Shown here: piece by piece, positions 1 through 7,851 of the stretch
Position numbering within the stretch: the first letter of the stretch is position 1
Layout: each line of letters opens with the position of its first letter
Assembly: GCA_040768585.1 (NCBI GenBank)
Contig: JAXGMQ010000001.1
Coordinates: 1,240,001-1,304,000, forward strand
Direction: 5' to 3'
From: JAXGMQ01 sp040768585
Lineage (GTDB): Bacteria; Caldisericota; Caldisericia; JAAYUI01
DNA length: 64,000 nucleotides
The notes under the pieces: generated by a model
The model's database searches: none
Told to the model about the DNA's origin: nothing
What the model saw: only the letters and a program-made list of their open reading frames with translations
Made by a program: the position numbers and the translations under genes

Positions 1-1125
1 TTTGCAGACCTTGATGAGCTGATTGAGATACTCAACCAGAAGTCGGTTAGCCTGACTGTGACGCTCTGTCCTTCAAAGGTTGGTGAAGACGGTGTTGTTT
101 CCGAATCTCTGCCAAAGGGGAAGGAGATGGACTCCTACCTTGAGTATGTTGCTAAGGTGGTGAACAGGTACAAAAAATCGGTTACCGTTTGGCAGATTGG
201 GACGAGTCTATCGCCTAGAGTTTGGAAGGACACCCCTGAGAACTATGCAAAGCTTCTTGTAAAAACGGTTTCAAGAATCAGAGAATCCCTGGTATCGGCA
301 AAGATTGCGCTTGCTGATATGCCAATTTCAAAAACCGACGGCGACAGCATCGGTTTTTTTACGAAATTCCTCAGGGCTCTGCCAGAGGGCACCTGGTTTG
401 AGTACGTGGTGGCAAACGCTGTTGGGGAGTTGTCTCATCCGGATGAAAACATGCACCAGGAGCTTCTGCTCTGGGATGAGAATATCAGAACCCTCCTTGG
501 TGGATTTGGCTATGATGGTGTGTCCTTCATGGCAAAGATAAATACATATGGCGGGGTATCTGCCGATTTGAGTTCTGGAATAGCACTAGTGTCTGAGCGG
601 GAACAAGCTTTCTACCTGCTCAAACAATACATCACGGCGGCTGCGCTTGGCTACAAGCAGATTTTTTACACGGGCGGAGTGGTTGAGAAACTGCCTACCA
701 ATGATGATATGCCAAAAACCCAGGAATCGTTTGATTCACTTGTTTTTACCCCTGAGGTCAATGATGGGTTGTCCCACAAGAAGCTTGCCTTCCACTCAGC
801 AAAGAAAATGATTTCCATGCTCTCAGGGTTTGACCCAGACAAATCAAGGGTGATATCCTCAAAACAGCTCTTCCTCGTTTGTTTTCCGAAACCAGAGGGA
901 CTCGTCTATGTTACATGGCGCGAGTGTTGCGATTATGACTACACCATCACAGGTTTGTCTGGAAAGAGGGCAAAAGTCACCTACGCCTTGCCGAGGTTCA
1001 CAACAGGCGACGAGGTTGGTGATTTTGACAACGCTTTTGAGAGCTTTGAGCAAAAGGTAAGTAGGGGAATTTTGAGCCTGAGGTTGACAGACTCCCCTGT
1101 TTTTATCGAGCTTTATGAGGAGTAG
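1..1125 (+). CDS. TIM-barrel glycosidase-like protein, 5' end missing
   Basis: The reading frame is open from base 1, so the gene begins upstream of the window; 374 residues are visible. The fragment has alternating strand/helix texture. It includes a VTVWQIG stretch like the strand carrying a catalytic-region residue in clan-A glycosidases, and a C-terminal beta-sandwich-like end (about the last 90 residues). This resembles GH39/GH5-type enzymes or non-catalytic relatives, but I cannot assign a family or catalytic pair. It ends 5 bp before trmO, whose ribosome site lies in this gene's last codons, so the two are probably co-transcribed. Other secreted and polysaccharide-related proteins in the window fit an extracellular role. 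Confidence 0.55.
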   Translation, partial: FADLDELIEILNQKSVSLTVTLCPSKVGEDGVVSESLPKGKEMDSYLEYVAKVVNRYKKSVTVWQIGTSLSPRVWKDTPENYAKLLVKTVSRIRESLVSAKIALADMPISKTDGDSIGFFTKFLRALPEGTWFEYVVANAVGELSHPDENMHQELLLWDENIRTLLGGFGYDGVSFMAKINTYGGVSADLSSGIALVSEREQAFYLLKQYITAAALGYKQIFYTGGVVEKLPTNDDMPKTQESFDSLVFTPEVNDGLSHKKLAFHSAKKMISMLSGFDPDKSRVISSKQLFLVCFPKPEGLVYVTWRECCDYDYTITGLSGKRAKVTYALPRFTTGDEVGDFDNAFESFEQKVSRGILSLRLTDSPVFIELYEE

Positions 1126-1130
1126 CATCC

Positions 1131-1550
1131 ATGTCTGATTTTTCTGAACCGATTGTGTACAAGCCGATAGGATACATCAGGTCGAGGTGGACGGAACCAG
1201 GCGAGGATGTGCCAAGAAGCCCCAGACATGCCAAGGGCGAGAAGGGAACCATTGAGATTCTGCCAGAATACATCCAATGTCTTGATGGGCTTCTAGAGTT
1301 TTCGCATATTGTGGTACTCGCTCACTTGCACAAGAGCAGGGCTTGGAAGCCGCTTGTGACCCCACCAGGAGAGACTGAGCCAAGGGGGCTTTTTGCCACC
1401 CGTTCGCCAAACCGCCCAAACCCCATCGCTATGTCCGAGTTCAAGCTCGTGGGAATCGAGGGGAATAGGCTGTTTGTGGAGGATGTTGACCTGATCGATG
1501 GGACGGCGGTGTTGGATGTTAAGCCATACTATAAATTGTCAATTTTATAA
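1131..1550 (+). CDS. trmO: tRNA m6t6A37 methyltransferase TrmO (TsaA/UPF0066 family)
   Basis: TrmO uses S-adenosylmethionine to N6-methylate t6A37 in certain tRNAs. The family hallmark RSPNRPNPI is at residues 91-99, the N-terminal PIGYIRS at about 12-18, and the closing DGTAVLDVKPY near the end. ATG at 1131 follows GAGGAG by about 8 nt. At 139 aa the catalytic beta-barrel is complete. The last residues after the KPY motif (YKLSIL) do not look like the usual family tail, and the gene overlaps the AT-rich AIPR gene tail-to-tail by 22 bp. I infer that insertion of the AIPR segment replaced the original 3' end without touching the core. Confidence 0.85.
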   Translation: MSDFSEPIVYKPIGYIRSRWTEPGEDVPRSPRHAKGEKGTIEILPEYIQCLDGLLEFSHIVVLAHLHKSRAWKPLVTPPGETEPRGLFATRSPNRPNPIAMSEFKLVGIEGNRLFVEDVDLIDGTAVLDVKPYYKLSIL

Positions 1551-3187
1551 TCCCCAATATAATCTTTTATCTTTGTATCAGTGGCTTTCTCTTTAAAAAA
1601 TTGGTTGTGTGAGTAAGAAGCACCCTTATCTCCCTTGTCCTTCCGTTCATTGACGATAAGTTCGTAGACTACCCTTTTTGCCTTTTCTATACATTCAGTT
1701 GTGTTAATTGTCCCTCCTTTTCTTTCATTAATTAGTTTTGCTGCGAATAATATATGAAGGGATCCTATAGGAACGTATTCTAAGTGATCACTGATTCTAT
1801 TTTTTTGCCTTTTCTGGCTTGTAATAAAGTTCTTTTCCTTTTCAATAATTTTGTATATCTCATATGGTTCTAATAAGTCTTTTGCAGAGATTTGACTATT
1901 AAAAACTTGCTCGTAATAATCTTCCCAAATCATCCTTTTTTTGTCCCTTGCATCCGATGGTCTTCCTGTGTACGCAAGGTATACTTGAGCCACCTTTTCT
2001 GCGTCAATCACACAATCTTTATTTTTATCCCGATGTTGATTCTTTTTTCGCTCATAGAACAAATTAAATTCATTAAGGAATTCTCGTTCGAGCTTCTGTT
2101 GGATGTCGTCGTTTGATCTTAAGTCTCTTGTTTTGACCTGATTTTGTGTATTTGTCGTCTCACTTATCTTTTGTTGTAGGGTAGAATCTGAAGTTTCGCA
2201 AATTCTTACCAAAACAAGAACATCCTCTAATATTTCAGGGTTCTTTTTATGGACATCAAACAAAACTCTTGATGTTTGACCTCCATTAACTATTTGGAAA
2301 TTTGTCAAATGTACATCTGGTGATGTTCTCTTTGTAAATTCACATTTCTCACAAACTATGTTAATTCCATTGTTCAATATCCAAAATTTATTGTTATCTT
2401 CTGATTCAGCACTTTCTAAGATGCGTCTATTAACATTATTCTTCACAGGTTTTACATACTCTCTAATGTTATGGTCAAAAACTGAATTGTTGATATCCCC
2501 ATCCTTGGTAATAAGATTAACAATATCGATTGCAGATACGAGAGCAATTATTCCTGTAAAATTGCTTCTCTTTTCGTTTCTATCAAAGAAATTCTTATGT
2601 ATAAATCGAATTACCCCGTCAGTATTACATCTATCCTTGTTATATATCATATCAGCTATACGTTCTTGGTTAAAAACTTCTACTGATGATTCATATCTAA
2701 AAAGGTCTTTCCTAAAATCCTCTAGCTTGTGTATGGCTTTTTCACAAGGTTTGTCCTTATTTGTACATATGTATAGGTGGAATCCGATTCGTGGTTTCAG
2801 TTTGATTAATTCATAAAGCTCTGATATCCTATCCCACAGCTGACTGTTCACCTCATTTTCATTTATTTCATCTTCTAGTATCCTTCGAATTGATGTTGTA
2901 AATGTATCAAGATCTTTTTCGGGAAAAGCATTTTTTGATTTATCGTACTGTGATGTATATTTGAATGTCAGGAAATATGCATTATTATCATCAAAGTAAA
3001 TTGCATCTATTCCAGAGTCCATCGAACCGTCACAAATACTCTTTTCAATCCCTTCTTCGTCTATATTATCAAACTTGGTATCAAGGAAGAAGTACTCAAA
3101 AGCAGTGGATTCATCCAAGTTGTACCTACGCTTGTACTCGTCAACCTTACAAGCAATAGAATTAAAATCTAATCTAACCGATCCCAT
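1529..3187 (-). CDS. AIPR family abortive-infection-type protein
   Basis: 552 aa. The AIPR signature NGGQT is at residues 301-305, preceded by the typical ILNNGINIVC stretch (270-279). The N-terminal region has SGIDAIYFDD (58-67) followed by a strand ending FLTFKYT, reminiscent of a PD-(D/E)XK core with a Thr where Glu or Gln is usual. The family was named from a plasmid-borne phage abortive infection protein and often neighbours restriction genes. The gene is much more AT-rich than trmO, a sign of transfer. A promoter (TTGACA, 16 nt, TACTAT) ends 9 nt before the ATG and no Shine-Dalgarno is visible, so translation may be leaderless. It stands alone, with no restriction-modification partner next to it. 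Confidence 0.8.
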   Translation of the reverse strand: MGSVRLDFNSIACKVDEYKRRYNLDESTAFEYFFLDTKFDNIDEEGIEKSICDGSMDSGIDAIYFDDNNAYFLTFKYTSQYDKSKNAFPEKDLDTFTTSIRRILEDEINENEVNSQLWDRISELYELIKLKPRIGFHLYICTNKDKPCEKAIHKLEDFRKDLFRYESSVEVFNQERIADMIYNKDRCNTDGVIRFIHKNFFDRNEKRSNFTGIIALVSAIDIVNLITKDGDINNSVFDHNIREYVKPVKNNVNRRILESAESEDNNKFWILNNGINIVCEKCEFTKRTSPDVHLTNFQIVNGGQTSRVLFDVHKKNPEILEDVLVLVRICETSDSTLQQKISETTNTQNQVKTRDLRSNDDIQQKLEREFLNEFNLFYERKKNQHRDKNKDCVIDAEKVAQVYLAYTGRPSDARDKKRMIWEDYYEQVFNSQISAKDLLEPYEIYKIIEKEKNFITSQKRQKNRISDHLEYVPIGSLHILFAAKLINERKGGTINTTECIEKAKRVVYELIVNERKDKGDKGASYSHNQFFKEKATDTKIKDYIGDYKIDNL

Positions 3188-3196
3188 TAATATGAG

Positions 3197-3224
3197 ATAG
3201 TAGTTAAGAATATATTTATGTCAA
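3197..3224 (-). promoter_or_regulatory. sigma-70 promoter of the AIPR gene
   Basis: On the minus strand TTGACA (3224-3219) and TACTAT (3202-3197) are separated by 16 nt. The predicted transcript start falls within a few bases of the ATG at 3187, implying a leaderless or near-leaderless mRNA. Confidence 0.6.
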
Positions 3225-3246
3225 ATCAATCTTTGAAGAAATGCTG

Positions 3247-4260
3247 CTATTCTTCTAGGTAACTAAACATCTCCCCCATCACCCCCCTCTCAATTGTCCA
3301 ACCTGGTCTTTCTGGGTGGGGTAGGAGTCCAGATGGGGTGTCGATATTCTCCACGAGGTAGAACTTGAGCGTTTCCTCGTCGTAGCCAATCGTGTATTTC
3401 GTGTAGATGGTGTCCCAGCCGGGTGAGAGTGTGGCTCCGTTTGTGAGCTGTAGGAGCTTGAGTTCGAACTCGTCTTTCCCAAAGACTGCGGGGTCGCCCT
3501 CATCCTCCGCTCTTCGCTGCTTCCCCTCAATCTCCAGGACAGACGGCAAAAGCACGATAGATTTTGCAATCATGCCAAGTTCAAACTCATTTTTCTCCCA
3601 TGAGTCGATAGGCGACTGCGACATGAACATAAACCCAAAGCTAGAGCCTTTATCCATGTCGTTTTCTGGGAGTTTGTCAAACCAGAAGAGCTTTATCTCA
3701 CCCATGAGGGTTATATCGTCCTGCTTGTTTACGTAGAAAGCCTTAACCGAGGAGGTCTCACATGAGAGATAATCCTCAAAGCCGGGGAAAGCCGTTGTTG
3801 TAATCGAGTTGAGGTACTGCTCCTCATCCTCAACGGGATAGGGAATTGAATTGTTGTATGTGACAGCTGTGAAATCAAAGCTTTTCATGATTCCATTTCT
3901 GAGTTCCCGCTCGAAGTATGCCCTTGCATCTGTCTGCCCGTTGTGCCTTAAAATCTGGAATGTGAGCGCTGTAATCTCATCCTTGTAGACGACGGAAAAT
4001 GAGTTGTTGACCGAGAATCTGTCTGAGGCTACCTTCCAGTTGCTTGGTAGGCAAACACCAACTGGCCAAACATCGCTGCTAGCGTCTGGGATGAGGAAAG
4101 TGAAATCAAAGTAGGGAGCCTGCGTCAAATCGATTGGCTTGTCGGCTTGGTCGGCCGATGCGTCGGTATTTATAGCACTTGAATCCTCATTGGGAGTCGC
4201 ACCACCACAGGCGGCAAGCAGAAACACAGCGCAGACAAAAAGAACAAGAAGCTTTCTCAT
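3247..4260 (-). CDS. hypothetical lipoprotein
   Basis: 337 aa from the ATG at 4260. The N-terminus MRKLLVLF is followed by a hydrophobic stretch and the lipobox LLAAC, then GGATPNEDSS, so it is exported and lipid-anchored. An ATG three codons upstream (4269) is also possible; neither has a good ribosome site. The mature part is acidic and mixed alpha/beta (YFDFTFLIP, GVCLPSNW, ITALTFQILR), similar in feel to PsbP/Mog1-like or DcrB-type lipoproteins, but no family is claimed. It lies about 40 bp downstream of the small HTH gene on the same strand and may share its transcript. Confidence 0.6.
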   Translation of the reverse strand: MRKLLVLFVCAVFLLAACGGATPNEDSSAINTDASADQADKPIDLTQAPYFDFTFLIPDASSDVWPVGVCLPSNWKVASDRFSVNNSFSVVYKDEITALTFQILRHNGQTDARAYFERELRNGIMKSFDFTAVTYNNSIPYPVEDEEQYLNSITTTAFPGFEDYLSCETSSVKAFYVNKQDDITLMGEIKLFWFDKLPENDMDKGSSFGFMFMSQSPIDSWEKNEFELGMIAKSIVLLPSVLEIEGKQRRAEDEGDPAVFGKDEFELKLLQLTNGATLSPGWDTIYTKYTIGYDEETLKFYLVENIDTPSGLLPHPERPGWTIERGVMGEMFSYLEE

Positions 4261-4298
4261 ACAGTTCATGCTAGCTGCAATCGTGTGTTTGACAAGGT

Positions 4299-4646
4299 TT
4301 ATGCGGCGAATTTCTGTAATGTTGGGTGTTCCATCACATATAGTATGACAGCGATACGATGCTTCCACCTGTACACGCTTGCCCTGGATATTCTGTATTT
4401 CTTCATGAGCGCTGCTGGCTTTACCATGTTGATAAAGGCATCATAGAAAAACTCCTCTAACATCGGTTCAAGCTTCGATAACAGATCATGATAACTGTGC
4501 AGCTTGTCGAGCATGTGTTCCCTTCCAAGTCTTGGGTTTGAGTCGTGTCTGAGTTTCATGATAGACCTGCCGGCAACTGCGATGTTCCCCCGGAGCGTTC
4601 TGTATTTTGTTACAAATTGTTCTAACCATTCCAGTTCTTTTGTCAT
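4299..4646 (-). CDS. small helix-turn-helix protein
   Basis: 115 aa, almost entirely helical. Residues about 80-98 (MKKYRISRASVYRWKHRI) look like a helix-turn-helix recognition unit, in the manner of small phage-type or sigma-like regulators. A GGGAG ribosome site lies 6 nt before the ATG. The gene is divergent from the PLD gene at 4745, with about 100 bp of very AT-rich DNA between them, and lies upstream of the lipoprotein. A local regulatory role is plausible but unproven. Confidence 0.5.
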   Translation of the reverse strand: MTKELEWLEQFVTKYRTLRGNIAVAGRSIMKLRHDSNPRLGREHMLDKLHSYHDLLSKLEPMLEEFFYDAFINMVKPAALMKKYRISRASVYRWKHRIAVILYVMEHPTLQKFAA

Positions 4647-4709
4647 ATCTTACTCCCTACCATAGTATAGATGCAATATAGTATAAAGAATATAACAAAC
4701 CCATCAAGG

Positions 4710-4737
4710 TTGAAGGAGAGATACAAATCGTTACTAT
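4710..4737 (+). promoter_or_regulatory. promoter of the PLD gene, probably leaderless
   Basis: TTGAAG (4710-4715), 16 nt, TACTAT (4732-4737). The ATG at 4745 begins 8 nt after the -10 element. A GGAG lies inside the promoter spacer, too far upstream to serve translation. Confidence 0.45.
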
Positions 4738-4744
4738 CTTTGTT

Positions 4745-5284
4745 ATGGGTATTCATTCGTTTTTCAGAAACAACACGACCAGAAAGGTGGCTGTCGCCAT
4801 CCTGTTCCTTGTTCTGGTGGTGTTTGTCATTCTTTACTCCCCTGCCCACTGGAGCTCATCTGAGTTTTATTTTGATGGTGATGCAGAGAGTACCGTGATG
4901 GAACTCATCAGAGAGGCAGACTATCAAATCCTGATTGAGATGTTTTCATTTACCCACAAAGAAATCACAGCGGAGCTGGAAAGAGCCAAAAACCGTGGAG
5001 TAGATGTGAGGGTGATTGTTGAGGACAACGAGGAGAATTCTCACCTACTCGATACCAATTTCGAGGTGCGGTGGGATGGCTCAAGCAGGTTGTTCCACAG
5101 AAAACTTGCCATCTTTGATGCAAAGTGGATATGGATAGGCTCAACCAACTGGACATACTCAGGCATGAGGAAAAACGCAGAGGTTGACATGCTCCTTGCC
5201 TCGCCTGACCACGCTCTCGATCTTGTCAGCAAATTTGAATACGACTGGCGAAGAGCCAACCGACACATAGGAGGAAACAATTGA
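4745..5284 (+). CDS. membrane-anchored phospholipase D-like nuclease
   Basis: 179 aa. One transmembrane or signal-anchor segment (residues about 14-31) is followed by a single PLD domain with an intact HKD motif: H118, K120, D125, then GSTN at 132-135. Single-HKD proteins of this size resemble the Nuc endonuclease group, which dimerise to form the active site; the anchor suggests a membrane- or surface-located enzyme. Its stop codon overlaps the TTG start of purD (TTGA), so the two are translationally coupled despite unrelated roles. It is the best template for recognising the degenerate PLD domains in the proteins at 30001 and 31926. Confidence 0.75.
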   Translation: MGIHSFFRNNTTRKVAVAILFLVLVVFVILYSPAHWSSSEFYFDGDAESTVMELIREADYQILIEMFSFTHKEITAELERAKNRGVDVRVIVEDNEENSHLLDTNFEVRWDGSSRLFHRKLAIFDAKWIWIGSTNWTYSGMRKNAEVDMLLASPDHALDLVSKFEYDWRRANRHIGGNN

Positions 5285-6603
5285 GGTATCTAGTGGTGGG
5301 AAGTGGTGGCAGAGAACACGCTATCGCTTGGAAACTCTCGCAGGATTCGGAGGTATTCGTGCTGCCTGGCAATCCCGGGATGGCGCTTGACGCCCAACTT
5401 GTTTCTGGTGATGCTTCGGATTTCTCCTTCATAGCGCAAAAAGCTCGTGAGCTTGAGGTGTCGGCTGTTGTTGCCGGCCCTGAGGCTCCACTTGTTGCTG
5501 GCATTTACGACGAGCTCAAAAAAGAGGGAATCTATGTCTTTGGCCCCTCCAAGCAGGGGGCGATGCTTGAGGGTTCGAAAGCCTTCGCCAAGGATTTTCT
5601 GGTTCGGCACAATATCCCAACAGCCCAGGCTCAGAGCTTTGATGATGAACAGAAGGCATTGGAGTTTGTAAAGACCCACCAGTTTCCTCTTGTGATCAAG
5701 TTTGATGGACTCGCTGCCGGCAAGGGAGTGCATATTGTTGAGTCGATGTATGAGGCGGAGACAGTGCTTCATGGCATCATGTCAGAGAATATGTTCTCCA
5801 AGACAAATTCCAAGGTTGTTATTGAGGAGTTCCTTGTGGGAAAAGAGCTGTCGGTACTCACTGTTACCGATGGCAAGAGCATCAAGATGCTACCATTTTC
5901 CCGTGACCACAAACAATTAGAAGATGGCAACAAGGGCCCGATGACCGGCGGGATGGGGGCATTCTGCCCTGTGCCTGGCATCGATTCAGAGACAGAGCGA
6001 AGAATCAAAGAAGAGATAGTCGATAGAACACTTGAGGGCATAAAGAAAGATGGACTCGACTACAAGGGAATCCTCTACTGCGGACTCATGCTAACCAATG
6101 ATGGCCCAAAGGTCATCGAGTATAATTGCCGTTTTGGTGACCCAGAGGCTCAGATTGTGCTGCCGATGGTTGAGAATTCCTTGTCTGAGATAATAGAAGC
6201 TGTGAAAACCCAAACTCTAGAGAAAATTGAAATACAGCAGAAGCACGGCTTTGCCTCGTGTGTTGTGCTTGCCTCAAAGGGCTATCCAACAAAGAATGAG
6301 GTCGGCAAAGTAATAACAGGGCTTGATAAGGCTGCTGATACCCCGCACACAAAGGTATTTATAGCCGGAGCAAAAGAATCAAATGGAAACCTGCTCACAG
6401 CGGGGGGTAGGGTGCTTGCCTGTTGCGGGTTTGGCAACACACTGAGACAATCACTCGGAAGAGCATACACATTGACAACAATCGTTGACTTTGAAGGGAA
6501 ACAATTCAGAGGTGATATAGGAGGTAGATATGCCAGAGGACGTACGAGTATCCTTAATATTAGGTTCAAAATCCGATTTGGAGGCAGCAAGAAAGGCAAC
6601 TGA
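5281..6603 (+). CDS. purD: phosphoribosylamine-glycine ligase (GARS)
   Basis: 440 aa. The enzyme joins glycine to phosphoribosylamine using ATP, step two of purine synthesis. Visible are the N-terminal GSGGREHAIAWKL, the ATP-grasp region (FDGLAAGKGV, MTGGMGAFCPVP) and EYNCRFGDPEAQ, all typical of PurD. The start is TTG at 5281, supported by TAGGAGG about 5 nt upstream and by the usual MRYLVVGSGG. After FRGDIG, where the family normally ends, the frame continues about 22 residues and overlaps purE by 74 bp. A stop codon (TAG 6518-6520) sits in the neighbouring frame at the expected end, so a late frameshift is likely. Confidence 0.92.
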   Translation: MRYLVVGSGGREHAIAWKLSQDSEVFVLPGNPGMALDAQLVSGDASDFSFIAQKARELEVSAVVAGPEAPLVAGIYDELKKEGIYVFGPSKQGAMLEGSKAFAKDFLVRHNIPTAQAQSFDDEQKALEFVKTHQFPLVIKFDGLAAGKGVHIVESMYEAETVLHGIMSENMFSKTNSKVVIEEFLVGKELSVLTVTDGKSIKMLPFSRDHKQLEDGNKGPMTGGMGAFCPVPGIDSETERRIKEEIVDRTLEGIKKDGLDYKGILYCGLMLTNDGPKVIEYNCRFGDPEAQIVLPMVENSLSEIIEAVKTQTLEKIEIQQKHGFASCVVLASKGYPTKNEVGKVITGLDKAADTPHTKVFIAGAKESNGNLLTAGGRVLACCGFGNTLRQSLGRAYTLTTIVDFEGKQFRGDIGGRYARGRTSILNIRFKIRFGGSKKGN

Positions 6604-7021
6604 GATTTTTGACAAACTTGGAATTGCCTATGAGCTGACTGTCTCGTCAGCCCACAGAACCCCAGAGCGGACAGCAGAGATTGCAAAAAACCTCGAACCA
6701 AGAGGGATTCAAGCGGTCATTTGCCTGGCTGGCTACGCAGCGCACCTGCCAGGTGTTGTGGCGGCATACACCAACATCCCAGTTATCGCTGTTCCACTTG
6801 CTGGCTCTCCACTTGGTGGGCTTGACGCTCTGTTTGCCCAGATGATGCCAGGGGGGGTGCCTGTTGCCACCATGACAGTTGGCACCGCAGGAGCCAAGAA
6901 CGCGGCAATCTTCACCGCCCGAATGTTGGCACTCCATGACCCAAAGGTCAAGACGGCGCTTGAGGGATATGTGGATGAGATGAGAAGACAGTCGTTGGAG
7001 GGGATAGATAACCTAAAGTAG
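6530..7021 (+). CDS. purE: N5-carboxyaminoimidazole ribonucleotide mutase (PurE)
   Basis: 163 aa. PurE interconverts N5-CAIR and CAIR in purine synthesis. The start of the fold (GSKSDLEAA), the SAHRTP motif, GYAAHLPGVVAA and PLGGLDAL are all present. SAHRTP rather than SAHKGP points to class I, which normally needs PurK; no purK is seen in the window. The usual SDSD-type loop reads SKSD here, a mild variation. The ATG at 6530 follows AGGAGGT by 4 nt, inside the extended end of purD. The gene is co-transcribed with purD. Confidence 0.9.
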   Translation: MPEDVRVSLILGSKSDLEAARKATEIFDKLGIAYELTVSSAHRTPERTAEIAKNLEPRGIQAVICLAGYAAHLPGVVAAYTNIPVIAVPLAGSPLGGLDALFAQMMPGGVPVATMTVGTAGAKNAAIFTARMLALHDPKVKTALEGYVDEMRRQSLEGIDNLK

Positions 7022-7043
7022 GATTATATACTTTCCTTGGTTA

Positions 7044-7724
7044 ATGAGCGAATATAACATTTACTCCGATGAATCATCAACTCGCAGTGGGCAATTTATG
7101 CTGATTGGTGGATTGTGGGTTGAGAAACAGCACACCAAGGAACTGCAAGATGAGATTCTCGAAGTAAGAAAGAAGCATAACTGGTACAATGAGTTCAAGT
7201 GGAACAAGGTAAGCAGGATGAACCACAAAGCTTTTCTTGAACTCATTGATGTCTTTTACTGGACACCATGTCATTTTCGTTGCACAGCTATTGATAAAGA
7301 TAAACTTGACCACAAAAGATATAATGATAACGATGAAGAGCTTGGTTTCTACAAGTTTTACTCACTTCTTATCTCAATGAGTATGAAACCTGATACAAGC
7401 TATCATTTGTTTATGGATCACAGAACAAATAAGAAGAAAAATAGAATCTCAGACCTAAAAGAACATGTAAATAACTTTGCCAGCTGGAAATTCCCATATA
7501 GAGAAGAGACACCACAACTTTTGTCAGTCACTGCTCAAGACTCAAAAAAGAATGAACTTATTCAATTGACAGATGTTATTCTTGGGGCTTTGGCATATGA
7601 TTTGAATGGTTATACAACCAGTGAACACAAGCTTATGATGTCTAATTGTCTTAAAAACGTCACACTGAAAGAGTTTGAGGGCAACAGGAAAATTCATGTT
7701 CACAAGTGGAATCCAAAACAATAA
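7044..7724 (+). CDS. DUF3800 family protein, RNase H-like fold
   Basis: 226 aa. The DUF3800 pattern is visible: YSDES at residues 7-11, an acidic residue at about D125 (LFMDHR), and QLTDVILGALAY (174-185) near the end. These acidic positions form a putative nuclease site of RNase H type. The family is uncharacterised but common in mobile and defence neighbourhoods. The gene is clearly more AT-rich than purE just upstream, suggesting acquisition. No good ribosome site precedes the ATG. Its stop codon lies inside the poly-U end of the convergent 5S-like RNA gene. Confidence 0.7.
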   Translation: MSEYNIYSDESSTRSGQFMLIGGLWVEKQHTKELQDEILEVRKKHNWYNEFKWNKVSRMNHKAFLELIDVFYWTPCHFRCTAIDKDKLDHKRYNDNDEELGFYKFYSLLISMSMKPDTSYHLFMDHRTNKKKNRISDLKEHVNNFASWKFPYREETPQLLSVTAQDSKKNELIQLTDVILGALAYDLNGYTTSEHKLMMSNCLKNVTLKEFEGNRKIHVHKWNPKQ

Positions 7725-7806
7725 AAAAGCGTCCTGGTGCCTACTCTCACTCTTCCGAGTAAGCTCAGCGTACGACAAGGTACGGGGTTCGGACCCCCAG
7801 TGACGC
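7725..7806 (-). rRNA. compact 5S rRNA-like gene
   Basis: The minus-strand transcript starts near 7806-7809 and ends in a U run at 7728-7723, about 80 nt. The 3' half reads like the end of bacterial 5S rRNA: a GAGAGTAGG loop-E/helix-IV strand followed by the closing stem. The 5' half contains CCGAAC in the expected order. The ends pair (GCGTC-A-CTGG with CCAG-GACGC), and three inner hairpins (GGGG/CCCC, GTAC/GTAC, ACTC/GAGT) can form. Ordinary 5S is about 115-120 nt, so the helix II/III region appears shortened. It could be the functional 5S of the organism, a truncated copy, or another structured RNA. A perfect-spacing promoter argues that it is expressed. Confidence 0.5.
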
Positions 7807-7813
7807 GGTACAT

Positions 7814-7842
7814 ATTGTATTATGACTTTTGGGTGTAGTCAA
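7814..7842 (-). promoter_or_regulatory. strong promoter of the 5S-like RNA
   Basis: On the minus strand TTGACT (7842-7837), exactly 17 nt, TACAAT (7819-7814). Transcription would begin at about 7809-7806, just where the terminal stem of the RNA starts. Confidence 0.65.
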
Positions 7843-7851
7843 TAGTGAATA

